Positions 13,150 to 25,685 of a DNA stretch of 64,000 nt are shown here, piece after piece. This stretch comes from Hirudinaria manillensis. Lineage: Eukaryota; Annelida; Clitellata; Hirudinida; Hirudinidae. The stretch spans positions 7,752,001 to 7,816,000 of the forward strand of contig CM067530.1 of the NCBI GenBank assembly GCA_034509925.1. The letters run 5' to 3'. The position numbers and the translations under genes are program-made. Numbering within the stretch: position 1 is the stretch's first letter; every line of letters starts with the position of its first letter. The notes below the pieces were generated by a model, which saw nothing but the letters and a program-made list of their open reading frames with translations, searched no databases and was not told the origin of the DNA.

Positions 13150-16100
13150 ATGGAAGCATCATCTGCTACGAACTTGGAAGAAGATTCGGAAGATGTTCTT
13201 GAGATCTCCGATATCCCAGATGGTTTTAAAGAGGATCTGCTTTTGATGTTAATAGAAAATAATTCTGATGGTTATGGTTGCATTGCGATTCGAGACTTTG
13301 ATTCTTCCCGTAAAAGGGCCACAATTTCAATAAAAAGTCCACAAAGTAGGAACATGAGTATTACATTCGAATCATCTTCTTAAGGGTCATCTAATACTTT
13401 TATTGTATTTCCAATAGTTGCAGAGAGAATTTTAAATAACAGCTTGAATTGGAACAATAAAACAATGGGGACTAAAAGAGTTTCTGCCCATGAACATGAA
13501 CAAAGTAATGAACATTCTCTTCCAATTATGAGGACAGTTCAGCTTACAGGAGATTGTAAATCTCTCAGTAAAGAGAATCTGTTGATGTATCTTGAAAGTG
13601 AAAGACATGGTGGTGGGAAAGTAAATGAATTCCAAGTTAACAGCTCTGGCTTCCTTGTGACATTTGAAGATGCCAATGGTTATTACATATATTATTTCAA
13701 CATGTGGGGAAAATTCTTAAGTCTTCAATTTTTATGATTAATTATATTATTGTGCAAAGTTATTTTAATGATAAGTAACCTATAAATGTTAATATTAATT
13801 ACAGTTCACTTATATAGTTTTAAACATTACATCCTCTCCATTGATTTGATATTTGTTTGCTTTGATTTCAGTCGCTCGTGCATTTTCTTCTCGAGATCAT
13901 GAATTCTGTAAAGTGAAATTTAAAGCTTCATTATTGGAGAGTTGGCCAAAGACAAATGGCAGTTGTGCCATTGAAATTATCGCCACTGGAGAGATTGATG
14001 TTAACACAATTGATATGTTATTGGAAAGCTGTCGTTATGGAGGTTCACATGGCATCATTGAGGATCATTTTCAAGATGATTATGATTCAAACAGATTTGT
14101 ATATACTTTAAAAAGTCATGAAAGTGAGTCGCATAAAGATAACATTTTATGATTTAAAATTGTTCTTTCACTTGAAGTCAAACTCATCAGCTTCTTAAAT
14201 ATATTGTTTTCTAGATGTCCAAAGTATTATCGAAAAGACTGATGGCAAAATAAAATTCAATCGTATAGAGTTGACTTTGAAGATTCTCTCCCCAGCAAAA
14301 CCTCCAACTTTTGTGGAGGATCCGGACAAGAAAAAGTTGATTTTTTTGGAGTTAAATGCACAAATTTTGGCTGACAAGGAGGAACTTCAAACTTTTATCA
14401 AAAATTGTTCAGAAACTGATGTTCAACAGTTGTTCTTTTGTTGTGAAAATGATTGCATTCTAGTTCAGTACAGAGAAGAGCCAAGTGAATAATTTATATT
14501 TATAATATAAGTTGATTTCATAATGGGTGGCTTGTTATTAGAAAAAAAAATTAGAAAATGTCAATTTGAAATAACATTCATTTCAGAATTCGAAAACATT
14601 ATGAACATCCTTTGTTGCAAGCCATTCAAAGGTTCAATGATATCTGTCCAGAGAATAGCTAAAACCAAACAAATCAAAGTTTACGGTTGGAAGAAGCATG
14701 AAGATCTGGTTGCACTTCATTTTGAAAAATACAGCAATGGAACTGTGGAAAATGTTTTTGAAGACGAGGAAGGTGTTCTAACAATCACTTTCCAAGATTT
14801 TGATTGTGAGTTTCGAGTATTTCTGGCAAATTAAGAGAAGATCGAATTCAGGTGGGAGAAGCTTTAGTAAAATTTATTTTTCCAAAGCTGTGGATGAAAT
14901 TCTGAAGCAAGTTAATGAGATTTCAAAAGCTGAGGATATTTCCATCGTTCCTTACATTGAGGCATTTGAAGGCAGAAGTTTCAAATATTTGGACCCCCCT
15001 CCATCCATTCCGGATGATGTCAAAATCCCGATCAAACGAGAAGTCAATGTTCAACTTTTTGTTTTTTCTTTTTGAAAAAATTTGGTAAAAAATGATACTG
15101 TTTTTAATTTAATTAATTTAATTGATATTTATTTTAAGATTTATGGATTCCTGTATGAAAATCAACGATACAAGGTTCAAATTGAAACTGAGCTAAGCAA
15201 ACTCAATTGTTCACTTCAATGGCCGACTTCTATTTCTAATGTTGAAGCTACACTGACCTGGGATAATAAAAGGTCAAGCTGTCAAAATATGAGATCTTGG
15301 TCTTCAGATGTGATAAAGTGCTTCAAGAATAAAATTGAGGAGTTAGACTATTGTGAATTTTCACCGCCCAACGATACTTTTGACTTTGTTGCATCTGAAT
15401 CCAAGAAATTCAAGCCAGGTATAACTAAATTATTAAAAAAAATTGATGAAGAAAATAAGAAAATATTGTTTGCTGGTCTGAAAGATGTTGTCCAAGAATT
15501 TAGATCACTGCTTGGTGAACAGGATGAAATCGCTCGAAATATTAAGCGACAGTCAGTCAAGTTTAACAGACATCAATTTCTGCTCATCACCAGGTCCGGT
15601 CGTATTGGAAACCTTAAAAAGAATTTTAAGATCACTGTCTATGAAGATGAAAACGATCATTCTATATTGCTCAAAGGTCCAGCAGAACATGTGAAAACAT
15701 GTCAATTGAAACTCGAAGAATTAAGGAATAAAATTAAAGAGGAAGAGGTGCCTTTGTTTGGGAAACATTTGGAATTCTTTCAAAGAGAGGATGTCATGGA
15801 TAAAGTAGCAAAAGAATTTGAATCGAAGAAAATTATTTCAGTTCTGAGTGTCAACTCTGATTCCCTGCTGCTACATTCATTTGACGATATCACTAAAGCT
15901 CAGGATTGCTTGGCATTGTTATTTACAATATCAGAATTTGAAATTGATAAAAGCGAGGTGGAGGCCATGAGTTATGTTGAATGGTCTAACTTTGAAAATA
16001 ATCTGAAATGTAAATTTAAAGAACCCTTCATGTGGTCCTCAGTTAGTGGCAAAATGTACATATTGGCAGCTACGAAAGAACACGACAAAATAGAGAAAGA

Positions 16101-17447
16101 ATTTCACAAATATTTTAAAGAACATGCAAAAGTGACTGAAACATTTATGAAGCCTCAACCAGTTGTGGACTTTTTAATAGCAACGAATGAATTTCAAGAA
16201 TTAAAAATAAGGGCCGGGTAAATGAGGCTTAAAATCTTGAAATCCTTTTGTTATAAACTTAGGAATTATTGATGTTTTTAGCAAGAAAAGGTAGAAAAAA
16301 TGTAGAAAATAATGCTTAAATGATAGTGTTCGAATTAATGGCAATAGTCATAATGTGACTTGTTCAATACCTAGCTTCCATTGCCTTAAGAACCTCTGAC
16401 TCTTTGTAGATCAATTTCATTTGCATAGCATATTTTTTTTGACAGCACATCATTATTATTATTATTATTAATATTATTATTATTATTATTGTTTTTTTGT
16501 TAATAAATAAGCCTCAGAGTGGCAGCAAATGAATTAATTGTTCCTAAATTCTATTTAAACCTTTATTCAACAGCCTAGATGATGTTCAGTGGCAGGTTGC
16601 ACGTGGCTCACCTCTCCAGTTGTTTGGACAAAGGGCAAAAGTGGCTGAAGTTAAGGTTGATTTGGAGAAAATTTTCTCTAGAATCGTTTCAAAAACACAT
16701 CTATTGGAATGCAAAGCCAATCATTTATTTGAAGCTAAAAACTCAAATATATTTGTGGGCATCTGCAGTAAATGCAAGGTTTGAGATTGTGAATTATGAA
16801 TTGAATTTATTAAAATTCTGTAATTCTATAATTTAATTTTAAGGTCCACATCAGCCTTAAAAATCCTAAACAAAATCATGAAAGAGATGCATCATCTCCA
16901 ACCAAAAATGGGGATTGCAAAATAAGTGTCATTTGTGGCTCTATAGCAGACCAAAAAACTGACATAATCTTCAACTGTTGTCCTTCAAACTTGGAATTAT
17001 CTCATTCTGCAATATCAAAGGTGAAGTATCTTCTAATCTCAAACTCTTCTCACGTCATTACGTTTGTGACAAAATAATTCTTTCAGGCACTCTTGGAGGT
17101 TTCAGGTTCGCAATTACAAGATGACTTGAAAGCAAAGTGTGGGACTAAGAAATTATTAGCTGGAGAAATTGTTGAAACTCCGGGATACAAGTTGAATTGT
17201 GACAGCGTTTACCATGGCTACATCATACCCTGGAATAAAAATGCTTCTGAGAGTGAAAAGGTCATTAGACTATTAGGAATTATTCATTTGCATATAAAAT
17301 AATAATAATCAGAGTTTATTAAAACAGAATTTCATGAGTTATTTGCATTTATTCACATATATAATTTAAAATGTGCTTGAAAATTCATCAGAATATAAAT
17401 CAACTCTTCATTTCATTGAATATGATGTTGAATGCTCTGATCTGCTC

Positions 17448-17484
<37 letters not shown>

Positions 17485-20400
17485 ATCGCTCAATTTTACT
17501 TAAATTTTAGATTAAAAATCACTTAAATAAATTTTCTAGACCATCAAACAGCTCATAAGAAACTCTCTTGAGAAAGCAAACCTTGATGGGAAGACTTCAA
17601 TATCTTTTCCTGCCTTTGGGACAGGAAAGTTGGGTGTGCCTCAAGACAAGGCTGCGAAAATCATGGTCAGAGAAGCCAATGACTTTATTAGCAGACATTC
17701 ATCATTGAAGGATATCAGATTTATCATTTACGAGGGAGATAAATTTTTAATTCAGGTTTCGTTTGAGTTATTTATTTATTTTTTTGTTTTTTTTCTGTTA
17801 ACATTTGTTTATTAAAATTCTGTTTTGATTGATTACTTGCTCATTGCAGGCTTTCCAAAATGAATGTAAACAGCCAACCAGTGGAAACAGAGGTTTTTTT
17901 AAATGTTCCTTTATACGAATAATTTTACAAATAATTTTACTTTTATTATAATTATTAAATTGTTCCTTAATTTGATCTTTTCATTTTAATTGTTTTTTCC
18001 TTATTTGCATGTATGTTTTGAAATTGATTTATGAAACCATTTTATCTTAGCACCTGATGGAATAGATGGTAATACCTTGCTCAACTTAAATGGAGTTTGT
18101 CTGAAGGCCGTGAAACGGGATTTGCTTGAAGAAAGGTGTGACGCGATTGTCAACAGCACCAATCATGACATGGCAGTCGATGGAGGTTGGCATTTGGAGA
18201 ACTTATTGTTAGGAAAGTCAAGCAATAAACTTACCTAAGTATTGTTCAAATTGGTAATTAAATGTTCTGATTATAATTATAATAATTATTATTGAGGAAG
18301 TGCATTTAATGAAAATAATAATGCTAATAATACTAATAATAATAATAATGTTTGTTGTTTATTGCATCTTCATTTGTGATGAACTTTCTTAATTGGCATG
18401 AATTGAGCATGAATGAGTTTTAATGGATCTTTTGTAGCATCTGCAAGTACTTTGACAAAAGCCATAATGGAGAAAGCGGGAGACCAAGTTAAGAAGGAGT
18501 GCGACAACATGAGTTTGTATCGGAACGATTTGTTTTCTGTGAATAAAAGGAATTTAAATTATTTATTATTTTAATAATAGAAACACTTAAGGATGGCCTG
18601 GCTTTGACCAGTTCAGGAAACTTGCAAAATTGCAAGTACATTTTCCATTTATCTGGCAAGGATGTTTCAAACTGGGAAAAGGTGATTTCAAACATGTTGA
18701 AAGAAGCCAACAAAAAGGATATCAAATCCATTGCCATGCCACTTGTTGGGACAGGTGAAGCCTAAGTTCAATTTAATTTTAATTTAATGCTGGAATTAAA
18801 CATTCTTAGGAGCCTACATTTGGGGAGTTTATTATTAAAATAAGTGGTTAAAGACATAACAATAGGAGAAAGATATTAGTTTGTTTGGGCACAATAAGAT
18901 CAAAATAATATTTTAAAAACTAAAATTTAATTCATATTAACTGGATAAGTGTTTCTTACATAAGCTCAAATATGGCTGCAATTCTATTCAATGAATATGT
19001 TTAGCTTGGAGATTGTTTCTTCGTAGTTGATTTATTCAGTCACCAATGAATGCAAGTGATCAATTAACCGATTACCTTCCAGAATTGGCAATAGCAACAA
19101 TGAGTGAGTGTTCAAAACCGGGCTTGCAATGGCACAAGTGCTCTTGGAAGGGTGCTCTAAGTCAATGCTTAGCGAGGGAACATAAATGAGTCAAATACAT
19201 TGAGTTAAATTCATTTCATAATTACAATAATGCATAATTAGTGGTCCAAAGAATTTTATACCTATGTGATTTTATATAAGTTTCCCTTCTTTCACCAAAT
19301 TGTTTTCATAGTATATCTCTCTTCCATTGGCAGACATTGATAAATTAAAGTTCAAAATATCATGCAGGACATCATAGAATCAGCATTGAAGATATTGCGC
19401 AAGTGATCTTTCAATGTCTTAAAAACTTAACAACAACCAAAAATTCATCTTTAAAAGAATTGAAAGTCATGATTCCAAAGCCAGCAAACCTTTCCAAATT
19501 TAAGGAAGCAATCTGCAGTCTGAATTCTCCAAAGGGTAATTAAATTTCAAATACAAAATAGCTTTACAAACAAAAGTCAAGTGCTCTGATAAATTTTCAT
19601 AAGCTGGTCGCTATTGTTATTGTCATTGTCAGTGATATTTTCAAATTTTTAACCAAATTAATTAAAATTATGGATTTCAAAGGAAATAAATGGATTTCAA
19701 AAAATGGAGATAAAGTGGAAATAGAAATTTATGGTTTTAATCATGAATCTCTGGAGAAAGCTTTTGATGAAATTCAGAAGGAGCTCAATAAATTGGTTAC
19801 AGAAAAGGAAATCTCACACTCACTGTCAAATATTTCTCATAGTTTTGTGAGGATTTGCACCAATTTGATTTGCATCCATTTCATAATTCTCAATTTGTTC
19901 AGACAAGTCCAATTCAAATTACCTTTTCCTTAACAGTTTGTTCAAATTGAAAAGAAGCACGATGTCCAAATTACGTGTACAAATGATACAATTAAAGTTG
20001 TTGGCAAAAAAGATATTTCGGCTGCGATATTAGAAATTAACGACGTGGTGAAGGAGCAAATGAAGAAAGAATTCAAGTCATTGGAGTTGGAAACATTTGA
20101 AAAATACGTTTGTTCAATTTTAAATTCAGATTTAAAAAAAAAAACTCATAAATTTGTAATTCCAGTCACAAAAGTGCATTGCATGCTTTTAGGTAACTTG
20201 GAGTTACTGCAGCAAAGATGGAAAAGTTATAAACTATGGAAAACGTTCAACCTGCCTCCTTGAGAATGCTTTTCAAAGACAAGATTCTGGTGTACAATTT
20301 GTAGATAAAAATAAAATCAAACATGATGTTGTTTTTAAAGGAATGAAGGACACAATAAATGGAAAGTTTATTGCTGATGTTTCTAGGGTGCTAAAAGGTT

Positions 20401-21575
20401 TATTTTTTACTAATTTATTTATTTATTTATTAATTTATTCAAATGAATTTTGCATCTGATCACATGAATTAGATTTGATTATAATCTACCATCTAATTGA
20501 TGCTTGGCACATTATAATATTAATTATAATATTGCTGATGAATACTGAATAGATACTGGAAAGCTTCCATATTTTCATGAAACATTGCCCTTAAATAAAT
20601 TGGTGGAAAATAAGTTTTTTTTTTGAAATATTAAGTCTGAATAAAATTCCATTTTATTTGATAAAATACCAAATTATATGTTGCAACAAGGGTTCAGGGT
20701 ACTACGACAATAAGTATTTAAATGGTGAGTAAGATGTCTGATAGGTCTCATCCACGAAATGTTTCTATTACTAAGTTCCATATAATATGTTGCCAATATG
20801 TTTAGGAGAAATTAGTTTGCCAACATCCTGGAGTGTTACGTCACAGAAAAATAATGTTGACCTGATTGCACTAAACAAAAATTCTACCGAATATGACGCG
20901 GTGCAGAATCTTTTTCATGCTGGTATGCTGAAACCAAACATCATAAAAGTGGGTGCATTTTTTGTTAATGATAATATTGTGAGCTGCATTCCACAGTTCA
21001 AAATTGAATTCTGAATGAAATCTGTTAATATTAAGATTGAAAGAATACAGAATGCCAGTTTGTACAGACAATATCAATGCAAAAAACAAGATATGGAGAG
21101 GAAAAATAAAGGCATTGAAGTGAGAGTTTGGCATGGGACCAGTGAAGTAAACGTCCCTAACATCAATGCTAACAATTTCAATCGTGCTTTTGGAAATCAA
21201 GGTTTGAGTATCGAGTATTTGTATAGAAATTATATATCCATAAATGATCCACAAGCACATCTTGTGCCATAAACATCTTGGTTTCCTGATTCACCAGGTA
21301 CAATTGGAGTTGGCGTTTATTTTGCCATTAATCCTGATTATTCAATACGGTCTTATTGCCCACCTGGAGTCAATGGAACTAAATGCATCTATCTGGCAAA
21401 AGTCCTTATCGGCAGAGTTGGACAGGGAAGTCGGGGAATAAAAGAGCCACCGGAACTGGTTAATGCCAGCAAGGAGCGCTATGATTCGGTTGCCGATAAT
21501 CCCGCTTCTCCGTCGATGTACGTCATATTCTACGACTGCCAGATGTACCCAGAGTACCTGATAACATTCCAATGA
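13150..21575 (+). CDS. PARP14-like protein: RRM repeats, KH-like array, two macrodomains, ART domain
   Basis: Spliced model of about 20 exons, starting at the ATG at 13150. Order of parts: RRM-like modules (about 13180-13330, 13530-13679, 13980-14120, 14330-14490, 14670-14810; typical 'YLESERHGGGKV'); a KH-like helical/beta stretch at 15140-16220; macrodomain 1 (16850-17760, 'PAFGTGKLGVP'); macrodomain 2 (18060-19540, 'DAIVNSTNHDM'); a KH/WWE-like piece (19670-20400); and the ADP-ribosyltransferase domain (20805-21575, 'WHGTS', 'GVGVYFAINPDYS', ending 'YPEYLITFQ'). This is the vertebrate PARP14 order. His and Tyr of the catalytic triad are present and the end matches the mono-ADP-ribosylating H-Y-L group. 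An apparent stop at 21012 lies inside an 86-base intron (about 20950-21035) that restores IIK-IERIQN in frame. Likely role: intracellular ADP-ribosylation signalling or innate immunity. Confidence 0.88.
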
Positions 21576-22238
21576 GAATGTTCCTTTTCTGTCAATCTCC
21601 ATAATAGCTATTATTACTATAATACGATAACAAATTGGCTTTTTTCTGATGACGACGACGAAGGACCAAACATTTTTGAGTGATTTTGAATTATTAAATA
21701 TGCAATATGAATTATTAATTGGATGTCTTAAGTGAATTCTTAATGTTCTTGTGGCCTGGGAGCCTTCTGTGTTGGTACAGCTTTCTCAATATTTTGTGGC
21801 ACTAGGTCTGATGCACCACATAAAGACTGATAGCCCACCTCCTGGGGGACATAAAACACTTTGTAAAAGTTGCAAGGAAGGTTTATTTGGAAATAAAAAT
21901 CATTTGATACATGAATGCATTGGAGGAGTAGAATTGTGACTGTTTCTGACAAGAACAGAAAATTAGATCAGTCATCAGGGAAATTAAGAAAAACCATGTA
22001 ATTATTTGAAATTCTATTTGCAAGTTTGACTATAGGCCAACTTCAGACTATTTCTAATGTCTCAAATGTGGTAAATCCTTTTGTTTTCCACATTGGAAAA
22101 GATAGTTAGAGAACAACGGTGTTTCAAACTGGGTGTTAAATTTTAATAACCTCCTAACGAGGGTCAGAAAAAAATAAAAGAAGTCTTATCAATAACAATA
22201 GCAATGATGATAAAAAGTTATAATCAATTCTTTCTTCC
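21576..22238. other. 3' convergent spacer with a possible zinc-knuckle remnant
   Basis: Lies between the stop codons of two convergent genes, so it should hold both 3' UTRs. The only coding-like part is at 21751-21939 (+), where the frame has CKSC ... HLIHEC, a Cys-x2-Cys...His-x4-Cys spacing like the C-terminal knuckle of some non-LTR retroelement reverse transcriptases. There is no start, no other RT motif and no element boundary, so at best it is a remnant. Confidence 0.3.
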
Positions 22239-25200
22239 TCAAATTGAGAAGAAGCTTTCTCTATGAGGCTTCACTGTCAGATTTGCATCTCCCAACTTCT
22301 GTGGCTTTTTCACAACCCTTTCCACAACTGCAATTGAACACACAAAAAATTCATTTAAATAATAAAAGATAATTCAAATATAAATTAATTTCAGAATAAA
22401 CCTATTCTTAAATAAACTTCTCTTAAATAATTATCATTTAAGCCGGTCAAAATTTCAATTTCTGGAGGGAGGCACATTTGGCCAGCAAATTCATGAGGAA
22501 CAATTTCAAATTCGATTCTGCCTCTCGTATCTGAGGTCATCAAAAGGAGAGGTGCATATCTGATTTGTGCTTGTGCTAACCTTTATAATCTTCGAACTGA
22601 ACAATGTACGTGTTGTCCGGACAAGGCCTAATGTCCTTGATGCGACCTCCGCTGCTTCTGGGGTTTTCAAAATAAAGTTTCAACAGTTCCGGCGAGATGT
22701 TGGTCTTGGAAGTGATGGAAACGGAATCCGTGAATGGTACTTTCTCCACTGAGATCATGATTCCGCAGAAAGGATAACGACACAACGTTTCTAAAACGTT
22801 CCTATAATCTGTTTGGATTTCAAATGGATTTCACTTAGAAAAGATATTTGCTTAATTGAGAGTAAGGCAATTTACCTGGTTTTCCAGCGAATTTGACCAG
22901 AGCTTGTCCACTCTCTTTCTCGAACGTAACCTGTTCCACGGTAGATTTTGCAGCAGCAGAGACGTAATCTTTGAACTCTTTGTGGTTAAGCGACGACAAA
23001 TAAATCTCCGTGAATGTCAGACAATGGGGATCGACCTCGATGTCCTGACCGATCAGAGGGGGAGGCCTTGCCGGACGACAAGCGACGACTTTCAAATCCT
23101 CTCCCAACTTCCAAGCTCCCTTGGCCAATATGCTCGACACAACTGTCAGAAGTCGTAACTAACATTTGGTTGGTTGGTTTTATTGTCGAGCTTAGATTTT
23201 CAACCGGATTTCACTAACCAGACGGATCATTGAAAACGAGACAAGCAACACCATTCTTGACCAAATGCACCTGCTGCACAGATTCCGATTTGCCGCCACT
23301 CCTTGGATTTTCAAAATACAGTTTGAGGACATCGATGGCGGTCTTCTTGAATCCTTCCACGTAAATGGCGCAGGGCTTCACGTCTTCTGGCCAAGGTTCC
23401 AGCATTGCCGTGGCCACTCTTCCCTTGAAGTAGGTCGAATGATCTCTCGCACAAAACGATTCTGCATCTGTTTGGAGAGGATCGTTCATAAATGGTTTTA
23501 GCAGACAATGATCGTGGCAATTTCACATATATTGTCAATTGGCAAGCCATCCAACCTTTTGCCGAACAAAATTGGATAATGAAGACGGAGGGGTTTATTT
23601 CAGTCATGTTTTTGATTGGCCCTCCACCTGATCTTTTGCTTTCAACATATAGAATGATTTCTTCTTTGACCATTGAAGTCTCTAGTTTGAGTCCGATTAT
23701 TGAACTCCGGACATTCTTTTCAGTCACGCCTGAACACTCACCAGAAACCTCTGTGCTGTTTAAATTGAAAACATTTTAGTTTAAATTAAAATATAAAATG
23801 GATAGTTGTAAATGATAATGTTTTAAAAAACAGATAGTTGTAAATGATGCCTTTTGTGCCCATGGAGCCTTTCATAAATGAATGGCAACAGCCGTGCAAT
23901 AACCAAATGCAAATAGCAAAATATGTGAAGAATTATAAATATAAAATGTGTTAAAATACTTCAGGGTTTATAAGTTAATAACAAATAATTGTTTCAAAAG
24001 GTTTAATATATTATTTCAAATGTCAAAATCAAGTTCAATTCAGTTTTTAATAAATTGTAAATTCACTTTTCTTGAGAAGCAATAGCTTTTGCCTCTTGCA
24101 CTCTGAAGGAATTGTTCCCATCGAGTTTTACCACTCCAGCACTCAACATGGTGCGAGCCACTGCAGCAGTTAATGTTTAAGTAAAGATATGCATGGTCTA
24201 CCAAGATATAATATTAATATTAATATTAATAATCATCACCATTACAATAAGCATTTAAAATAAATATTTTTAAAAACAAATATTAAATACAATCTAAAAT
24301 ATGCACAGATATGATCGCATAAAATATACTTAGTAAATTTAGTGCTTAGAATTATTAAAAATATTTTTAAATAACCTTTTATAGATAATAATAATTGAAG
24401 AATTTCTTAACAAAAGTTTGCATGTAGTTAACTTGAGAACATTGAAGATGATGGAGTTATCAGTTTATAATGTCAACTAATCTAATTTAGTATTCAATGC
24501 TATCCTTATTAATTAATTAATTTATTTATTATTTTATCACTTAATCAAACAATCAATGATAATTAATAAAGAAATAAAAGATTTAAAAATACACACCTTG
24601 ATCAGAAACGAATGAGAAATGTGCCACCTTCTCATCATCAAAGAATTGGTATGAATGCAAAGCACCACCCCCAAACCTTTCATTCTCCAAAAGCATTTTC
24701 AAATATTCCTCATTGAGATACGAAGGGAGTTGGAACGCCCGAAGGATTAATTTCTCGTCATTTTCGACTTTTCCTCCGACGCTGCCGACATCCGACGAGG
24801 CTTTTCTACTAATCGAAACCACATTAAAACGTTTCAGTTGCTGAGGATTATCCCCAAATGGTGGAACATCTTCAATGCTATCCTTCCACTGTTCCTTTCT
24901 GATGATATCAGATACGAGATAAAATCTAAATTGCGGTCGATAAATGCCTGGAGGGAGGAAGGAAATAGACAGCAACTGACTCCCCATTTTTAAAGTACCT
25001 TGATCGACAAAATGCCTGGCCACTGACAACATTAAGAACATTTATGAACATCAAACCATAAAATTGAGTAATGCATTGAAAAGTTAGATGAAACTTTCTA
25101 ACCTTTGCTTTCCACAAAAGTGACTTCAGCTGCCTTTATTTCGTCTATGAACATCAAATCCTTTATGGGACCTCCACCTTTTCTAGGACTTTCCAAAATA

Positions 25201-25685
25201 CAATCCAAATCTTCTTTAAAGCTTGGAGGAACATCATAGATATAAATAGTGGATTCTCCTGGTGCCCTTGCAATAGGCATTTCATGACCAAGTATAGTTA
25301 AATTTTTCTTTTCAACGAAACGATCAACATCTATAAAATATTAACAATGCATTGGATGTTTTTTCCCAAAACGATGCCTCAATTTAACATTGTCTGACAG
25401 GATTATGTCTGCTTAAGTCTACGTCAGTCTTGAACTCGAAAGCTTAAATGTTTCTTAAATATTTTAGCGATTATAATAATACTACTACTACTAATAATAA
25501 TAATAATAACAATTATAAATCAAAACTGAACCTGTTTCATTGACAAATTCGATCATGACACACTGTTTCGAGACATCATAATCGAACGACTTCAATCTGC
25601 CTCCACCCTGACCCTCGTTCTCTGCATAAACCTGAACAAGATCGACAAACTCTGCAAGAACTGAAGTTATGAAAACCTTAGCCAT
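22239..25685 (-). CDS. Tandem RRM-like array protein, PARP14-related, without macro or ART domains
   Basis: Starts at the ATG at 25685 (MAKVFITSVLAEF) and ends at the TGA at 22239. About seven RRM-like modules of the PARP10/14 type are visible, each centred on a motif such as 'YAENEGQGGGRLK' (25600), 'LESPRKGGGPIKD' (25180), 'LENERFGGGALHS' (24690), 'YVESKRSGGGPIKN' (23640), 'YFENPRSGGKSES' (23300), a diverged one at 23000, and 'YFENPRSSGGRIK' (22660). Each module ends Phe-x-x-x-x-Gly and is cut by a phase-1 intron in that Gly codon. The 24063 'stop' can be avoided by a donor just before it (AA|gtgaat), which joins in frame to the exon at about 23750; without that splice these would be two genes. 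No macro or ART domain is seen before 22239. Function unknown; probably RNA or protein binding, and perhaps a partner or regulator of the PARP14-like neighbour. Confidence 0.78.

Noticed and set aside
23755-24063. Splitting the RRM-array into two genes at the stop near 24063
   Set aside because: A donor (AA|gtgaat) directly before the stop joins in frame to an acceptor at about 23755, and modules continue in the same style. Two genes remain possible without cDNA.
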